Positions 53,333 to 63,365 are shown, counted from the first letter of the stretch. The stretch is 64,000 nucleotides of DNA from Emydura subglobosa (GCA_007922225.1 ML680055.1:523496-587495), one strand, 5' to 3'. The notes: generated by a model not told the origin, from the sequence alone. Made by a program: numbers and translations.

Positions 53333-53785
53333 AAGGTTTGGCCTGCTTTGTCAGTGTGAGTACAGCTTTTCTGTAGAGCAACAGGGACTATGGGTCTTGA
53401 GCCCCAGTCAACAGGACTCATAGGCACTAGTAAATTCTCACCTACTACCCAGCACCCTGCTAACAGCTATTAGACTAGAAGCTGAACTCTGACAGAGGAC
53501 ACAAGTCCTGGGATCTGATTGGCAGGATGCTGGGCGTCCTGATTTGTTCACAGTTTCTATTTAAACCAAGCACAGGAACAGGAAGTTGTCCATTCAGCTG
53601 GGTTCTTACTGCAAAGGACTGCTTCTCCTGCAACACCTGCTGCTACCATCTTCCACTGATCTGGTAACTTGACCCTGCCTGACATGTGACTCTTGGCTTT
53701 ACCTTCCAGCTGCCTTGGACTCTGACCTCCTGGTATTGGACTTGACTGACTCCTGCTCTGACCACTAGGTCAGACTGCCCACATC
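53333..53785. repeat. Insertion of about 450 bp inside the Gypsy RNase H
   Basis: RNase H reading stops at 53,786 and restarts at 53,332, so this block is an insertion. It contains CCTGGTATTGGACTTGACTG, GCCTTGGACTCTGACCTCC and CAGGATGCTGGGCGTCCTG, like dispersed sauropsid repeats. Clear ends and a target duplication were not found. Confidence 0.5.
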
Positions 53786-54018
53786 ACAATCATAACACAG
53801 AGTGTTCTAGAGGCAAATGCTGCAGACTGATCATCTTGTAATAAAGCTGCTCGAAATCCACATTCAAGTGGCATCATATCAAATAGTGACAGTTTCCTTT
53901 ACCTCATGCAAGTTAGGACCAGATGGTTAGTCACTAACTTTCGGATCTGTTTAAAAGTATCTTGCTGTGGGTTTCCCACACCATCCAGCATCTCTGTAAA
54001 TCACTTGAAGAGTCCATT
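53786..54018 (-). pseudogene. Ty3/Gypsy RT-RNase H junction fragment
   Basis: Minus strand: FTEMLDGVGNPQQDTFKQIR and KLVTNHLVLTCMR (about 53,995-53,900, the thumb/connection 'AFxxIKxLVTxxPVL'). Then comes SLFDMMPLECGFRAALLQDD (about 53,880-53,825, usual CDASxxGLGAVLLQ) with the first Asp region changed, and SAAFASRTL (about 53,800). It follows the RT fragment at 58,008-58,440, with about 70 codons missing at the junction. Confidence 0.8.
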
Positions 54019-55593
54019 GACCAAACCCAACTAAATCATCCCAGCCAGGGCTTTGTCAAGCCAGGCCTTAAAAACCTCTAAGGATGGAGAGTCCACCAAC
54101 TCCCTAGGCAACCCATTCCAGTGCTTCACTGCTGGAAAAAGTTGAAAAAGATATGAAAAAAGTAGTGAAAAAGTTGTTCCTAATATCCAACTTAGACCTC
54201 CCCCACTTCAATTTGGGACCATTGATCCTAGTTCTGTCATCTGCCATCACTGAGATCAGCCTAGCTCCATCCTCCCTGGAACCTCCCTTCAGGTAGTTGA
54301 AAGCTGGCTATCAAATCCTCCCTCACTCTTCTTTTCTGCTGACTAAATAAGGCCAGTTCCCTCAGTCCCTCCTCATAAGTCATGTGCTCCAGCCTCCTAA
54401 TAATTTTTGTTGCCCTCCGCTGGATTCTCTCCAATTTCTCCATATCCTTCTTGGCGTGAGGGGCCCAAAACTGGACACAGTACTCCAAATGTGGCCTCAC
54501 CAATGCTGAATAGGGGAAATAATCACTTCCCTTGATCTGCTGGCCCAATATGCTACTAGGCTTCTTGGCAACAAGGGCACACTGTTGACTCATACCCAGC
54601 TTCTTATCCACTGTAACCCCCAGGTCCTTTTCTGCAGAACTGCTGCCTAGCCAGTTGTCCCCAGTCTGTAGCTGTGCATGAGATTCTTCTGTCCTAAGAG
54701 GAGGACTCGGCACCTGTCCTTGTTGAACCTCATCAGATTTTTTTCTGCCCAATCCTCAAATTAGTCCAGGTCACTCTGAATCCTATCCTTATCCTCCAGG
54801 GTATCTACCACTGCCCTCAGCTTAGCGTCATCCACAAACTTGCAGAGGGTGCAATCCATCTCATCATCCAGGTCATTAATGAAGATGTTGAACAAACCGG
54901 TCGCAGCACTGACCCCTGGGGCAGTCCTCTTCATACTGACTGCCAATTAGACATCGAGCCGTTGATCACTACCCATTGAGCCCGATGCTCTAGCCAGCTC
55001 TCTATCCATCTTATAGTTCATTCGTCCAACCCATACTTCTTTAACTTGTTGGCAAGATGCTGTGGGAGACAGTAACAAAAGCTTTGCTAAAGTCAAGATA
55101 TATCATGTCCACCACTTTCCACACATCCACAGAGCCAGTCACCTCTTCATAGAAGGCAATCAGGTTGGTCAGGCATGACCTGTCCTTGGTGAATCCATGC
55201 TGACTGTTCCTGATCACCCTCCTCTCCTCCAAGTGCTTCAAAATGGATTCCTTGAGGACCTGCTCCATGATTTTTCTAGGAACTGAGGTCAGGCTGACCA
55301 GCCTGTAGTTCCCCAGATCCTCCTCCTTCCCTTTTTTAAAGATGGGCACTAGATTTGTCTTTTTCTAATTGTCTGGGACCTCCCCCAATCACCTGGCCAA
55401 TGGCTCAGCAATCACATCAGCTAACTCCTTCACTACCCTCGGACACATTGCATCTAGCCACATGGACCAGCATGTCCAGCTTTTCGAAATAGACTTGTAC
55501 CTGTTCTTTCATCACTGAGGGCTGCTCACTTCCTCCCCATTCTGTGCTGCCCAGTGCTGTAGTCTGGGAGCTGACCTTGTCTGTGAAGACAGA
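54019..55593 (-). mobile_element. Young CR1 LINE, 1.6 kb, 3' tip missing
   Basis: Minus-strand frames run from the [22 protein letters not shown] and [19 protein letters not shown] (55,041-55,349), then [20 protein letters not shown] and VDDAKLRAV (54,761-54,946; catalytic FADD is FVDD). The C-terminal part lies at 54,261-54,752 ([33 protein letters not shown]). At least four frame breaks. The terminal octamers are absent at 54,019, so the 3' end was lost. Inserted in the Gypsy. Confidence 0.85.
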
Positions 55594-56044
55594 GGCATGT
55601 ATTAAACATTATTAACATGGCATACATTTAATGAATTTAAAAGGTCTCATTGTAATTATAAATGGGGAATCATCGTCAAACAGGTGTATTTCCAATGGCA
55701 TCCACAAGAATCAGTTCTTGGCCTTATGCTATTTAATATTTTTATCAATGACCTGGAAGAAAACATGAAATCATCAGTGATAAATTTGCAGATGACACAG
55801 ATTAGAGAAGTGGTAAATAATGAAGAAGACCAGATTTCTGATTCTAAGCAGTCTGGATCTCTTGGTAAACTGGGTGCGAGCAAACAATATGCATTTTAAT
55901 AATGCTAAGTATAAATGTATACCTCTGGGAACAAGGAATCTCGGCCACACTTACAGGATAGGGGACTCTATCCTGGGAAGCAGTGACTCTGAAAAAGATA
56001 TGTGGGTTGTGGTGGATAACCGGCTGAACATGAGCTCCCAGTGT
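55594..56044 (+). pseudogene. Old CR1 (L3-like), left third
   Basis: [20 protein letters not shown] (about 55,705-55,765), VINLQMTQIREVV (FADDTK block frameshifted, about 55,785), then WVRANNMHFNNAKYKCIPLG and DSEKDMWVVVDNRLNMSSQC (55,820-56,040). It stops at CCCAGTGTGA (56,036-56,045). The continuation in sequence is the inverted block 56,561-56,946, not the next plus-strand bases. Confidence 0.8.
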
Positions 56045-56560
56045 GATAGAATCATAGAATATTAGAGTTGGAAGGGACCTCAGGAGGTCACCCAGTCCAA
56101 CCCCCTGCTCAAAGCAGGACTAACCTCAGCTAAATCATCCCAGCCAGGGCTTTGTCAAGCCCCAACTTAAAACCTCTAAAGATGGAGATTCCATCACCTC
56201 CCTAGGTAACCCATCCCAGTGCTTCACCACCCTCCTAGTGAAAAACTTTTTCCTAATGTCCAAACTAGACCTCCTCCACTGCAACTTGAGACCATTGCTC
56301 TTTGTTCTGTCATCTGCCACCACTGAGAACAGCCTAGCTCCATCCTCCCTGGAACCCCCTTTCAGGTTTTTAAAGGTAGTTATAAACTCCCCCCCCCCCC
56401 CCCCACATTCTTCTCTTCTGCAGACTAAACAAGCCTAGTTCCCTCAGCCTCTCCTCATACGTCTTGTGCTCCAGCCCCTAATCGTTGTTGCGCTCCGCTG
56501 GACTCTCCAATTTGTCCACATTCTTTCTGTAGTGGGGGGCCCAAAACTGGACACAATACT
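56045..56560 (-). mobile_element. Young CR1 LINE, 3' 0.5 kb, minus orientation
   Basis: The 3' octamers (TAGAATCATAGAATATTAGAG, inverse of ATTCTATG) lie at 56,046. Then come the 3'UTR and C-terminal ORF2 (ADDRTKSNGLKLQ, RRVVKHWDGLPREVM). A run of 16 C at 56,389-56,404 replaces the usual six of GGGGGGAT. It stops at the GPHYRKNVDK region (56,560). It borders the inverted piece of old CR1 on its right. Confidence 0.9.
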
Positions 56561-56946
56561 TGACTAGGTTCAACTTCCAGCCATTGTATTGTGTTCTCTG
56601 CTAGATCAAAAAACTCCTTATTCAATATTTTCTCCCATGTAGATATATAAAATGTAAACAAGCCACCCCTTAACCCTCTCTTTACTAAGATAAATAGATT
56701 GAACTTTTTCAGTCCATCACTATAAGGCAGGTTTTCTAATGCTTTAATCATTCTCATGGCTCTTCTCTGATCCCTTTCAAATTTATCAACATCCTTCTTG
56801 AATTGTGAGCACCAAAACTGAATGCAGGATTCCAGCAGCTGCCACACCAGTGCCAAATACAGAGGTAAAATAACATCTCTATTCCTAATCAGGGGTCCCC
56901 CATTTAAGCATCCGAGGATTGCATTACTTCTTTTGGCTACAGCGTC
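56561..56946 (-). pseudogene. Old CR1 (L3-like), middle third, inverted
   Basis: Minus strand: [60 protein letters not shown] and LFILVKRGLRGGL, to WLEVEPSQ (frame 56,455-57,012 overlaps it). Inverted, its start (TGACGCTGTAGCCAAAAG) continues CCCAGTGTGA at 56,045, and its end (GGAAGTTGAACCTAGTCA) joins AATTCAGACTGG at 57,764. So it is the missing middle of the old CR1 at 55,594 and 57,764, turned around between two oppositely oriented young CR1s. Confidence 0.85.
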
Positions 56947-57763
56947 AAATTGGAGGATTGGGCCAAAAGAAATCTGATGAGGTTCAACAAGAACAAGTGC
57001 AGAGTCCTGCACTTAGGATGGAAGAATCCCATGTACAGCTACAGACCAGGGACCAACGAGCTAGGCAGCAGTTCTGCGGAAAAGGACCTGGGGGTTACAG
57101 TGGATAAGAAGCTGGATATGAGTCAGCAGTGTGCCCTGGGTGCCAAGAAGGCTAATAGCATATTGGGCTGCATTAGTAGGAGCATTGCCAGCAGATCAAG
57201 GGAAGTGATTATTCCCCTTTATTCAATATTGGTGAGGCCGCATTTGGAGTATTGTGTCCAGTTTTGGCCCCCCACTACAAAAAGGATGTAGACAAGTTGG
57301 AGAGAGTCCAGCGGAGGGCAACAAAAATGATTAGGGGGCTGGAGCACAAGACTTATGAAGAGATGCTGAGGGAACTAGGCTTGTTTAGTCTGCAGAAAAG
57401 AAGAAAGAGGATGGATTTGATAGCAGCCTTTAACTACCTGAAAGGGGGTTCCAGGGAGGATGGAGCTAGGCTGTTCTCAATGGTAGTAGATGACAGAACA
57501 AGGAGCAATGGTCTCAAGTTGCAGTGGGGGAGGTCTAGTTTGGTTATTAGGAAAAATGTTTTCCCTAGGAGGGTGGTGAAGCACTGGAATGGGTTACCTA
57601 GGGAGGTGATGGAATCTCCATCCTTAGAGGTTTTAAGCTGGGGTTTAACAAAGCCCCGGCTGGGATGATTTAGCTGAGGTTAGTCCTGCTTTGAGCAGGG
57701 GGTTGGACTAGATGACCTCCTGAGGTCCCTTCCAACTCCAATATTCTATGATTCTATTCTATA
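56947..57763 (+). mobile_element. Young CR1 LINE, 3' 0.8 kb, plus orientation
   Basis: [20 protein letters not shown] (56,962) and [20 protein letters not shown], through [20 protein letters not shown] (frame 56,950-57,291), to [20 protein letters not shown] and [15 protein letters not shown] (57,252-57,668). Two frameshifts, one near 57,270 and one at the end ([11 protein letters not shown] instead of [10 protein letters not shown]). 3' octamers at 57,743-57,763. Confidence 0.9.
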
Positions 57764-58007
57764 AATTCAGACTGGAAATAAGGCATACATTTTTAACAGT
57801 GAGGGTAATTAACCATAGCAACAATTTACCAGGGGTCATGGTGGATTCTCCTTCACTGATAATTTTTAAATCTAGATTGGATGTTTTACTAAAAGATCTA
57901 CTCTAGGGATTATGTGGGCGAAGTTCTCCGACCTGTGCTGTACAATAGATCAGACTACTTGATCACAGTGCTTCCTATTGGCCTTGGAAGCTATGAATCT
58001 ATGAATG
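57764..58007 (+). pseudogene. Old CR1 (L3-like), right third and 3' end
   Basis: FRLEIRHTFLTVRVINHS, NLPGVMVDSPSLIIFKSRLD (about 57,768-57,880), then the tail ATAGATCAGACTACTTGATCACAG and CTATGAATCTATGAAT. It ends at 58,007, where Gypsy RT resumes with NADD. Confidence 0.8.
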
Positions 58008-58440
58008 TCATCTGCATTTACATCAATCCCCTGGATACCCTCTAACTGCTTGGTGATGCTGCAATTCCCTGGCACCACAAGAGTACCGAAAGGTCATTTT
58101 CAGCCATCTATATCTGCCCGATGGAGTGCAGAACATCATCAAAGAGCAGTTTTTTCATCCCTTTTCACCTGACCTCTCTCAATTCTTATGAAAGCATTTT
58201 AGAGCTTTACTGAGGTGTGAGGGGCTGATACACATGTGGAGTTTGCCTGTTTCTTTTTTAAAATAACTACTCTACTGCTGATCCAATCTATGTGTCATGT
58301 AAATTTCTTTTAAAACTCCATCTCCACAAACTTGCCTAGATTTTAGGTTCCTAATCCAGAAGAACAGCTACTCTGCATGGTGCTCCTGGCTGCAATTTCC
58401 AAATGGTGTTCTCCAAGAAGGCAGCCGAGGCCTTTAGAAA
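58008..58440 (-). pseudogene. Ty3/Gypsy reverse transcriptase, N-terminal half
   Basis: Minus strand, in order: FKGLGCLLGEHHLEI (about 58,437-58,392, pre-RT block), WISSRVVILKKK (about 58,285-58,250), TGKLHMCISPSHLSKALKCF (about 58,252-58,193, usual GKLRVCIDPRDLNKAL), FCTPSGRYRWLKM (about 58,128, usual FNTPFGRYRWLRM) and HHQAVRGYPG..NADD (58,066-58,008, with the catalytic DD block at the CR1 junction). Several frameshifts. This order and spacing are those of a vertebrate Gypsy RT. Confidence 0.85.
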
Positions 58441-58925
58441 CATTCCAGTGTTGAATATTTGTGTCCGTGTTAGAGGCCGGTGGCTGGGCCTGTCTCTTGC
58501 ACTGTCTAGCACGGCATCATCTGCCATCTGCAGAAGCCTGCATTTCCCTCAATTCCGCTGAGCACAGAGGCACTTGTGGTGCTTCAACTATTTCAGTCTA
58601 GGTCGTGGTGCATGCCCTTGTGTGGACATGTCAGCATGCCCCAGCCCAGGCAGGGCACTAACTGCCCATTGTTGAACTTTAGCTGGGAGTTGCTGTCGGT
58701 AGTTTGGGGAATTTATCTTGTACAATTTGCAGTGAGCCGTACAGCTCATTATGGTGCAGGCAGAGCCTCTCTCTGAGTTGGGGGCCTGGGTGATGCTAGA
58801 TGATTTAGTTGTGCAAGCCACTTTTTCCTTTGCTCTTCACAGCCGTTGCACAGAGGGTGGTGGCTCAGACAAATGCCTTCAAAAATGTGCCCTGGTCACT
58901 CATCACCCAGTGTACGTTATAGGAC
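58441..58925 (-). pseudogene. Ty3/Gypsy gag-pol spacer (protease region, not readable)
   Basis: This lies between the zinc knuckle and the pre-RT block and should hold the aspartic protease. A 77-residue minus frame (58,588-58,821; starts MACTTKSSSITQAPNSERGS) is open, but I see no DTG protease motif. Confidence 0.5.
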
Positions 58926-59050
58926 GGGTTCCGCCTTCACAAAATGATTTCTCTTCTTGCAATAAGCACCTTGGCAGCATGTGCTGGACATTTGCCTTTT
59001 CCAGGTCTTTGTGTTCCCCACAATAGAGGCATTGCTTGCCCTTCATTGCA
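58926..59050 (-). pseudogene. Ty3/Gypsy gag zinc-knuckle region
   Basis: Minus strand: KGKQCLYCGE (about 59,045-59,010), then after a frameshift GKGKCPAHAAK and AYCKKRNHFVKA (about 58,995-58,930). These are the two Cys-rich knuckles (C..CG..H....CPA..K C..C.K.NHF.K.C) of Gypsy gag, which would bind the RNA genome. Frameshifts and loss of the last Cys break it. Confidence 0.75.
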
Positions 59051-59690
59051 GACCACGGCTCCATTTCTTTTTTTACACTATGTTTGCCTTTATTTTGTGT
59101 ATGGTGAATATCTTCATCTATTTTTGCTGTTTTCCATTTCTGTAGCTGTCCCTTTGTTTGTTCACTGCTGTGGCAGATATTAACACCCTAATTAAGTTCC
59201 AGCTATGACTCTGGCAACATATATGCTCCAGTTGCAGTATATTTGGCATCTAAAATGATACAGTCTCTAACTGGTTTGTCAGCTAGTGTGTCAGAGTTGC
59301 ATGATGAGGGTAACAGATGCAGCCTGGTTACATATTGGTCCTTTGTTTCTTTCATTTTGAACAGCTGTATTGAAAGTAGACTTCTAATTGATTATATTTC
59401 TTTTATGCACAAAGTATGCAAGATTTTAGTTAGCTCTTGCCTTTCTTCTCTGCCAGCTGTAAATGTTGCAAATTTGCAAGCAGTCCTTGCCCACGGCTGT
59501 GTTCAGTCCTGCCACTCTGCTTGCCTGCTGTTTGTGCTGTCCTGCAACTGCTTCAGATTTTGTCCAGGAAGCCCTGAAGAAGCTCCAGTTTCATAAATCT
59601 CCCCGTGCATTTGCCGCTCTGCAGAGACTGGGATCTTGCTCACCGGCTGTGCTGAAGTCATTCAGTGCAGCTGGGCAGCCATGTTGAAGA
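59051..59690 (-). pseudogene. Ty3/Gypsy gag, capsid region
   Basis: Minus strand: LFKMKETKDQYVTRLHLLPS and SCNSDTLADKPVRDCII (about 59,365-59,255), matching the Gypsy capsid 'F..R.Q...E.ID.FVTRLR.LA..C.F.D..D..IRD.II' block. Further upstream (to about 59,690) only traces are left. No 5' LTR or primer-binding site is recognised upstream. Confidence 0.65.
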
Positions 59691-59747
59691 ACTGGAGCAG
59701 TAAAAATGATTTTACTTCTGATACCATGTTTGAGAGAGACATGGGGG

Positions 59748-59900
59748 GGAGGGAATAAGTTTTATTGGACCAGCTTCTGTTGGTGAGAGAGAGACGAGCG
59801 TTCAGAACTTGTCTCTTTCACCAGCAGAAGTGGGTCCAATAAAAACTGACCTTACCCACTTTGTCTCTCTAATATCCTGGGACCTACATAGCTACAGCAA
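59748..59900. repeat. Foldback dispersed repeat, both arms
   Basis: Left arm AATAAGTTTTATTGGACCAGC (59,755) and TTCTGTTGGTGAGAGAG; right arm CTCTTTCACCAGCAGAAG (59,815) and TGGGTCCAATAAAAACTGACC. The arms are inverted around about 59,797. TAATATCCTGGGACCTACATAGC follows. The right arm matches 17,735-17,845. Confidence 0.75.
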
Positions 59901-60504
59901 CACTGCAAACAACCATGTTTAAGAGCTAATATAAACAGCTACGCCAAGGAAGCCACTATTAGCACACACCAAATTTTACTGGTTCTACAACACCAAGGAA
60001 CTATGGTACGTATTATTCAGAGCCATGGCCCGGCGTTGTATCTGGTAAGTGCACGTCTGTGTTGGCACCATTAGGCAGCAATCACTTCAGCGCAAGGCCC
60101 TGTTCGCTGCTAAGCCCCACCCCACTCTGCAGTGTTGCAGCTCTTGTGGTTTTTGGCCCTTGCTGCAGGCAGTCTCCTGAAGACGAAGTGTCAGCCTTGA
60201 CATGAGCTTGGGGGACTGGAGGGAGCCGTGGGTATTAGTCCCAGCTCTTCCACGGACTGCTGTTCATATTGCTGTGGCCTTCACAATCCTGTTCCCAGCT
60301 CAGATCTCATACTTCAGGGCGTAATACCAGCTCCCAGTCTCAGCAGGGTTACCCTACTTCTGGGTTTTCCCCGACATGAGCTCTTTTTTGGTCCTCTGAA
60401 ATACGAACAAACGTCTGTGATTTTTCCTGGCTCGTCCTTTTCCCAACATCGCACTGCTATTCCCAGCGTGCCTAATAGCAGTGTGCGTGTTTACTGCTTT
60501 GACA
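59901..60504. other. No recognisable feature
   Basis: The start of a 132-residue plus frame (60,228-60,626) lies here and ends inside the foldback at 60,505. No motif, no named repeat. Confidence 0.35.
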
Positions 60505-60640
60505 TCTTTACTTCGGCGCTGCCGGCAGCGCTGCCTTCAGAGCTGGGCGGCCAAAGAGCCCCTGCTGCTGGCCAGCCACCCAGCTCTGAAGCCAGCAGCG
60601 CTGCTGCGGCAGCAGTGCAGAGGTAAGGGTGGCCTGGTAT
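60505..60640. repeat. Foldback element, GCGCTGCCTTCAGAGCTGGG type
   Basis: GCAGCGCTGCCTTCAGAGCT (60,525) pairs with CCAGCTCTGAAGCCAGCAGC (60,579) around GGCGGCC..GGCCAGCC. TTTACTTCGGCGCTGCC on the left and GCAGTGCAGAGGTAAGG on the right extend the arms. GC-rich, alanine-rich in translation, non-coding. Confidence 0.65.
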
Positions 60641-61129
60641 TGACTGTTCAGTCACTGACAGGGATCCTGCTTGTACAGTACAGCTTCAGGCACAAGCCTT
60701 GCAAAGACTTTCAGGGCTGCTTGTTGAGCACTCAGTCATTGCCGGGAAATATGCAGGGGCACAGCAGAAAGAAGCACAGCAGAAAAGGAGTGACTGCTTG
60801 TAAAAGTCTGATTTACACTGAGTTTTGAGGCCATTACACTTGTTATTTATAAACGTTAGATATTCAAAGTAGAAAGAAATTGTACCTGTCCCCTCCAGTG
60901 TCCTCTCTTTGGGAACTGGAAATATGGTGACCCTAAATTTCAGAGCTCAGATAACTGAGAGCTTTCATGAGGTCGCTTCCGGCAGCCCTGAGATTAGGGC
61001 CCAAGTTTCTAGTAGACCTGAGCTAATGCCAGACAGCCTTTCAAAAGACGTGGCTCAAAATATGTGCCCCATTAATAGAACGTGGCTCTGAATCACCCTC
61101 TAGCAGCTAGACCAGATAGCAACTGCTAT
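60641..61129. other. No recognisable feature
   Basis: A 115-residue plus frame (60,481-60,828) starts in the foldback and has no motif. Probably part of a larger non-autonomous element whose ends are not visible. Confidence 0.3.
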
Positions 61130-61315
61130 GATTGCCCCACTAAATGATCTGGCTTTTTGGCTCAAATGGTTGAGGGCCACATTCCTCCTAGCTGACCCAA
61201 CAAGGGGCATTGTTACATTTGGTTGTGCTATCTCTAAACAGGAGACCATAATCTGCTCCCAGGAATCCTGGGACTTAGCATGCCACTGCTGTGTCACAAA
61301 CACTCATGTTAATCA
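61130..61315 (+). repeat. tRNA-like SINE relic, copy B, first part
   Basis: GGCTCAAATGGTTGAGGGCC (61,158) fits a tRNA-type A box. Then come CAACAAGGGGCATTGTTACATTTGG, GACCATAATCTGCTCCCAG and CACTGCTGTGTCACAAACAC, as in copy A at 830-1035. A foldback element is inserted at 61,316, and the last block follows at 61,609. Confidence 0.55.
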
Positions 61316-61608
61316 GGGCTCGTCTGCGTTGCAGCAGTTAGCTTGAGTTACTCCCATGGAGAAAGCCTAGCTCAAGTGAGAGAAGTCCCGTTGCACAACA
61401 CTTGGACCACACTGAGTTGTAGCCTGTAGCCGCATCCCTCTTGCATTACTAGCATGAGCATCAGCTCGTATCCCATGTCCGGTCAGTTGGCTTGAGTTTA
61501 AAACAACACACCTCAAGAGAGATTTGTGCATGGACGGAAGTGAGGTGAGGGCAGCACTCAAGTTATGCCACCAGCTGAGGCTACAGTGAGGATAAGCCTT
61601 AAGTGGCA
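61316..61608. mobile_element. Foldback MITE inside SINE copy B
   Basis: Left AGGGCTCGTCTGCGTTGCAG (61,315) and AGTTAGCTTGAGTTAC; right CTCAAGTTATGCCACC, then AGCTGAGGCTACAGTGAGG and ATAAGCCTT (61,591-61,599), roughly inverted. About 290 bases, non-coding. Confidence 0.6.
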
Positions 61609-61650
61609 AAGTGTGTGCTGTGTTTCCCTATATGGGCTGGTCCCCATGTA
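61609..61650 (+). repeat. tRNA-like SINE relic, copy B, last block
   Basis: GTGTGCTGTGTTTCCC, then TATATGGGCTGGTCCCCA matches the final block of copy A at about 1000-1030. Confidence 0.5.
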
Positions 61651-63244
61651 TTATAATAGCCACCAAGAGGTGTAAGGGTATCAATTAATTGTTGCATTGA
61701 TTGGTTATTAGAAATCATTTCTGAGCTGTGAATTTCGATGCCGTGTTAGCATTTATTTTCCCATTGCATTTGTACTGTCTGTATTTTGGTGACCATTAGT
61801 TCTTAGGGGGCTGGTTAGATGCCGCAGGGCGGCGCTGTGAGCTATGGAGGTAAGCTTGCTGCACATTTTTCAACAACACATATTTTTGTCAGAAAATACT
61901 GATTCATTGAAACGAAAACTTTCAAACTAAAACTTTCCTCAGGGAAGGGTTCTCAGGGCCAGGCTGGGGAAAGGGTTCTTGGCCCAGGATGAAATTCCTG
62001 GTGTCTCACACATCCATGTCTGTACTCCTTGTCCCCTTTATCCCTCCTGTTAAGAGGAACTTTGTCTTTCCACGTCAACTCTGTTTTCTGAAGGGAGGGA
62101 GGTGTTCGGGGGTAATCAGATGTTTAAGTTTTCCCATTCCTGGGAAAGCCTGCCAGAGCTGCTTGCCAGCCAGTGGGGGGCGGGAACTGGCATGGAGCTG
62201 CGGGGTGGGTACAGTTGCACTCGGTGCGTATGCAAATCCCCTGCGAGCACCTCTGCCAAGTCTCACTAGTTTGGGGAGAGCAAAACTCAGAGTGAATTTT
62301 GGAGGCAGCATCTCACTCTTCCAAGGAAAGTTTCCGCTGTGCTGAAAATCTCATTCTGCTTATAATGGTCACAGCCTGGATGCACTGATTTACATATGTA
62401 AATCATATGCATTTATGTAAATTCCAGACCAAATAATATTATCACAGGCCTTATAGAATAGGTTCCTTCCCATAGCAAGTCACTCAATTGTGTTTTCTAA
62501 ACGCAGAGCGACATTGCTTTGAACTGGCCATCTGAACATAACATCGATATTCTGATACATTTAGCACAAAAGAGCCCTGCTTCTTCCCCCCCCGCTACCC
62601 CCCAACACACACACACACACACACACACACACATCCTTGCCAGTAACTGTGTTCAGCTCGCTCTCGTGATGAAGTGAAACGGACTCCCCAGGCAGGCCCT
62701 CCCCACCCTGCTGGTGAATGTGTCGGGACACAGCTGTGTGCAATGCCCAGACAAAGACAATCACGTCAAGGCCATGAGTCCTGAGTCACCCCAACTTCAG
62801 CGGTCCTCCAGGATGGGCTCATCTCAGAAAAATGGTGCTGCAGCAGCAACCCTAATCTGCTCCTCCGTGGGCAGAGTGATGACATGACGGAGGCCGTAGC
62901 AGATTCGTTCGTTTAGTGCTGACCCCAGATGATGAGAATTGCGTTATCTGTAAAAATAGACTGTCTTACTAAGTCCTCTGTCAGAGGGCCCACCCTTAGG
63001 GATCTTTCCTCAGGCAAACTTCCACTGGGATCCAGCTGGAGTCAGAACCTCAGGAGCTGGCCGGCTTTTGCACACGTGCGGTCGCCAGCCCGCCCTGCTC
63101 ATGGTGGAATGCCTGGCCCTGAGACCTGCTCTAAGGCACCCGAAAGAACAGGCTGTTGAGTGGCTGAGCTGTTTCAGAGTTTGATGGGGAACTGTGCAAA
63201 GCTCCCTGTACTTCCAATGGAGCAGAGCTAGGCCAATCCTACTC
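61651..63244. other. No gene recognised
   Basis: Mixed sequence with an AC microsatellite (62,605-62,633). A short AT-rich block at 62,388-62,420 contains ATATGTAAATCATATGCATTT, a cluster of octamer-like words. Frames up to 118 residues (61,989-62,345) carry no motif. Confidence 0.35.
62586..62634. repeat. C-rich run and AC microsatellite
   Basis: An eight-base C run (62,586-62,593) is followed by CCCCCC and about 14 AC dinucleotides (62,605-62,633). Confidence 0.95.
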
Positions 63245-63365
63245 TTAGGGTGTGTCTACACAGCAGCTGGGGGGGTGCTTCCCCGTGCACATTGCCACCC
63301 CCATGCCAGCTCAGCATGAGGCAGTGTGCTAAAAATAGCAGGGTGGGTGCAGCACAGGTGCTTCA
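63245..63365. repeat. Partial foldback element
   Basis: TTAGGGTGTGTCTACACAGCAG (63,246), CACCCCCATGCCAGCTCAGC and GTGTGCTAAAAATAGCAGGG resemble the left half of a sauropsid foldback MITE (compare 39,977-40,215). The right half is missing. Confidence 0.5.
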
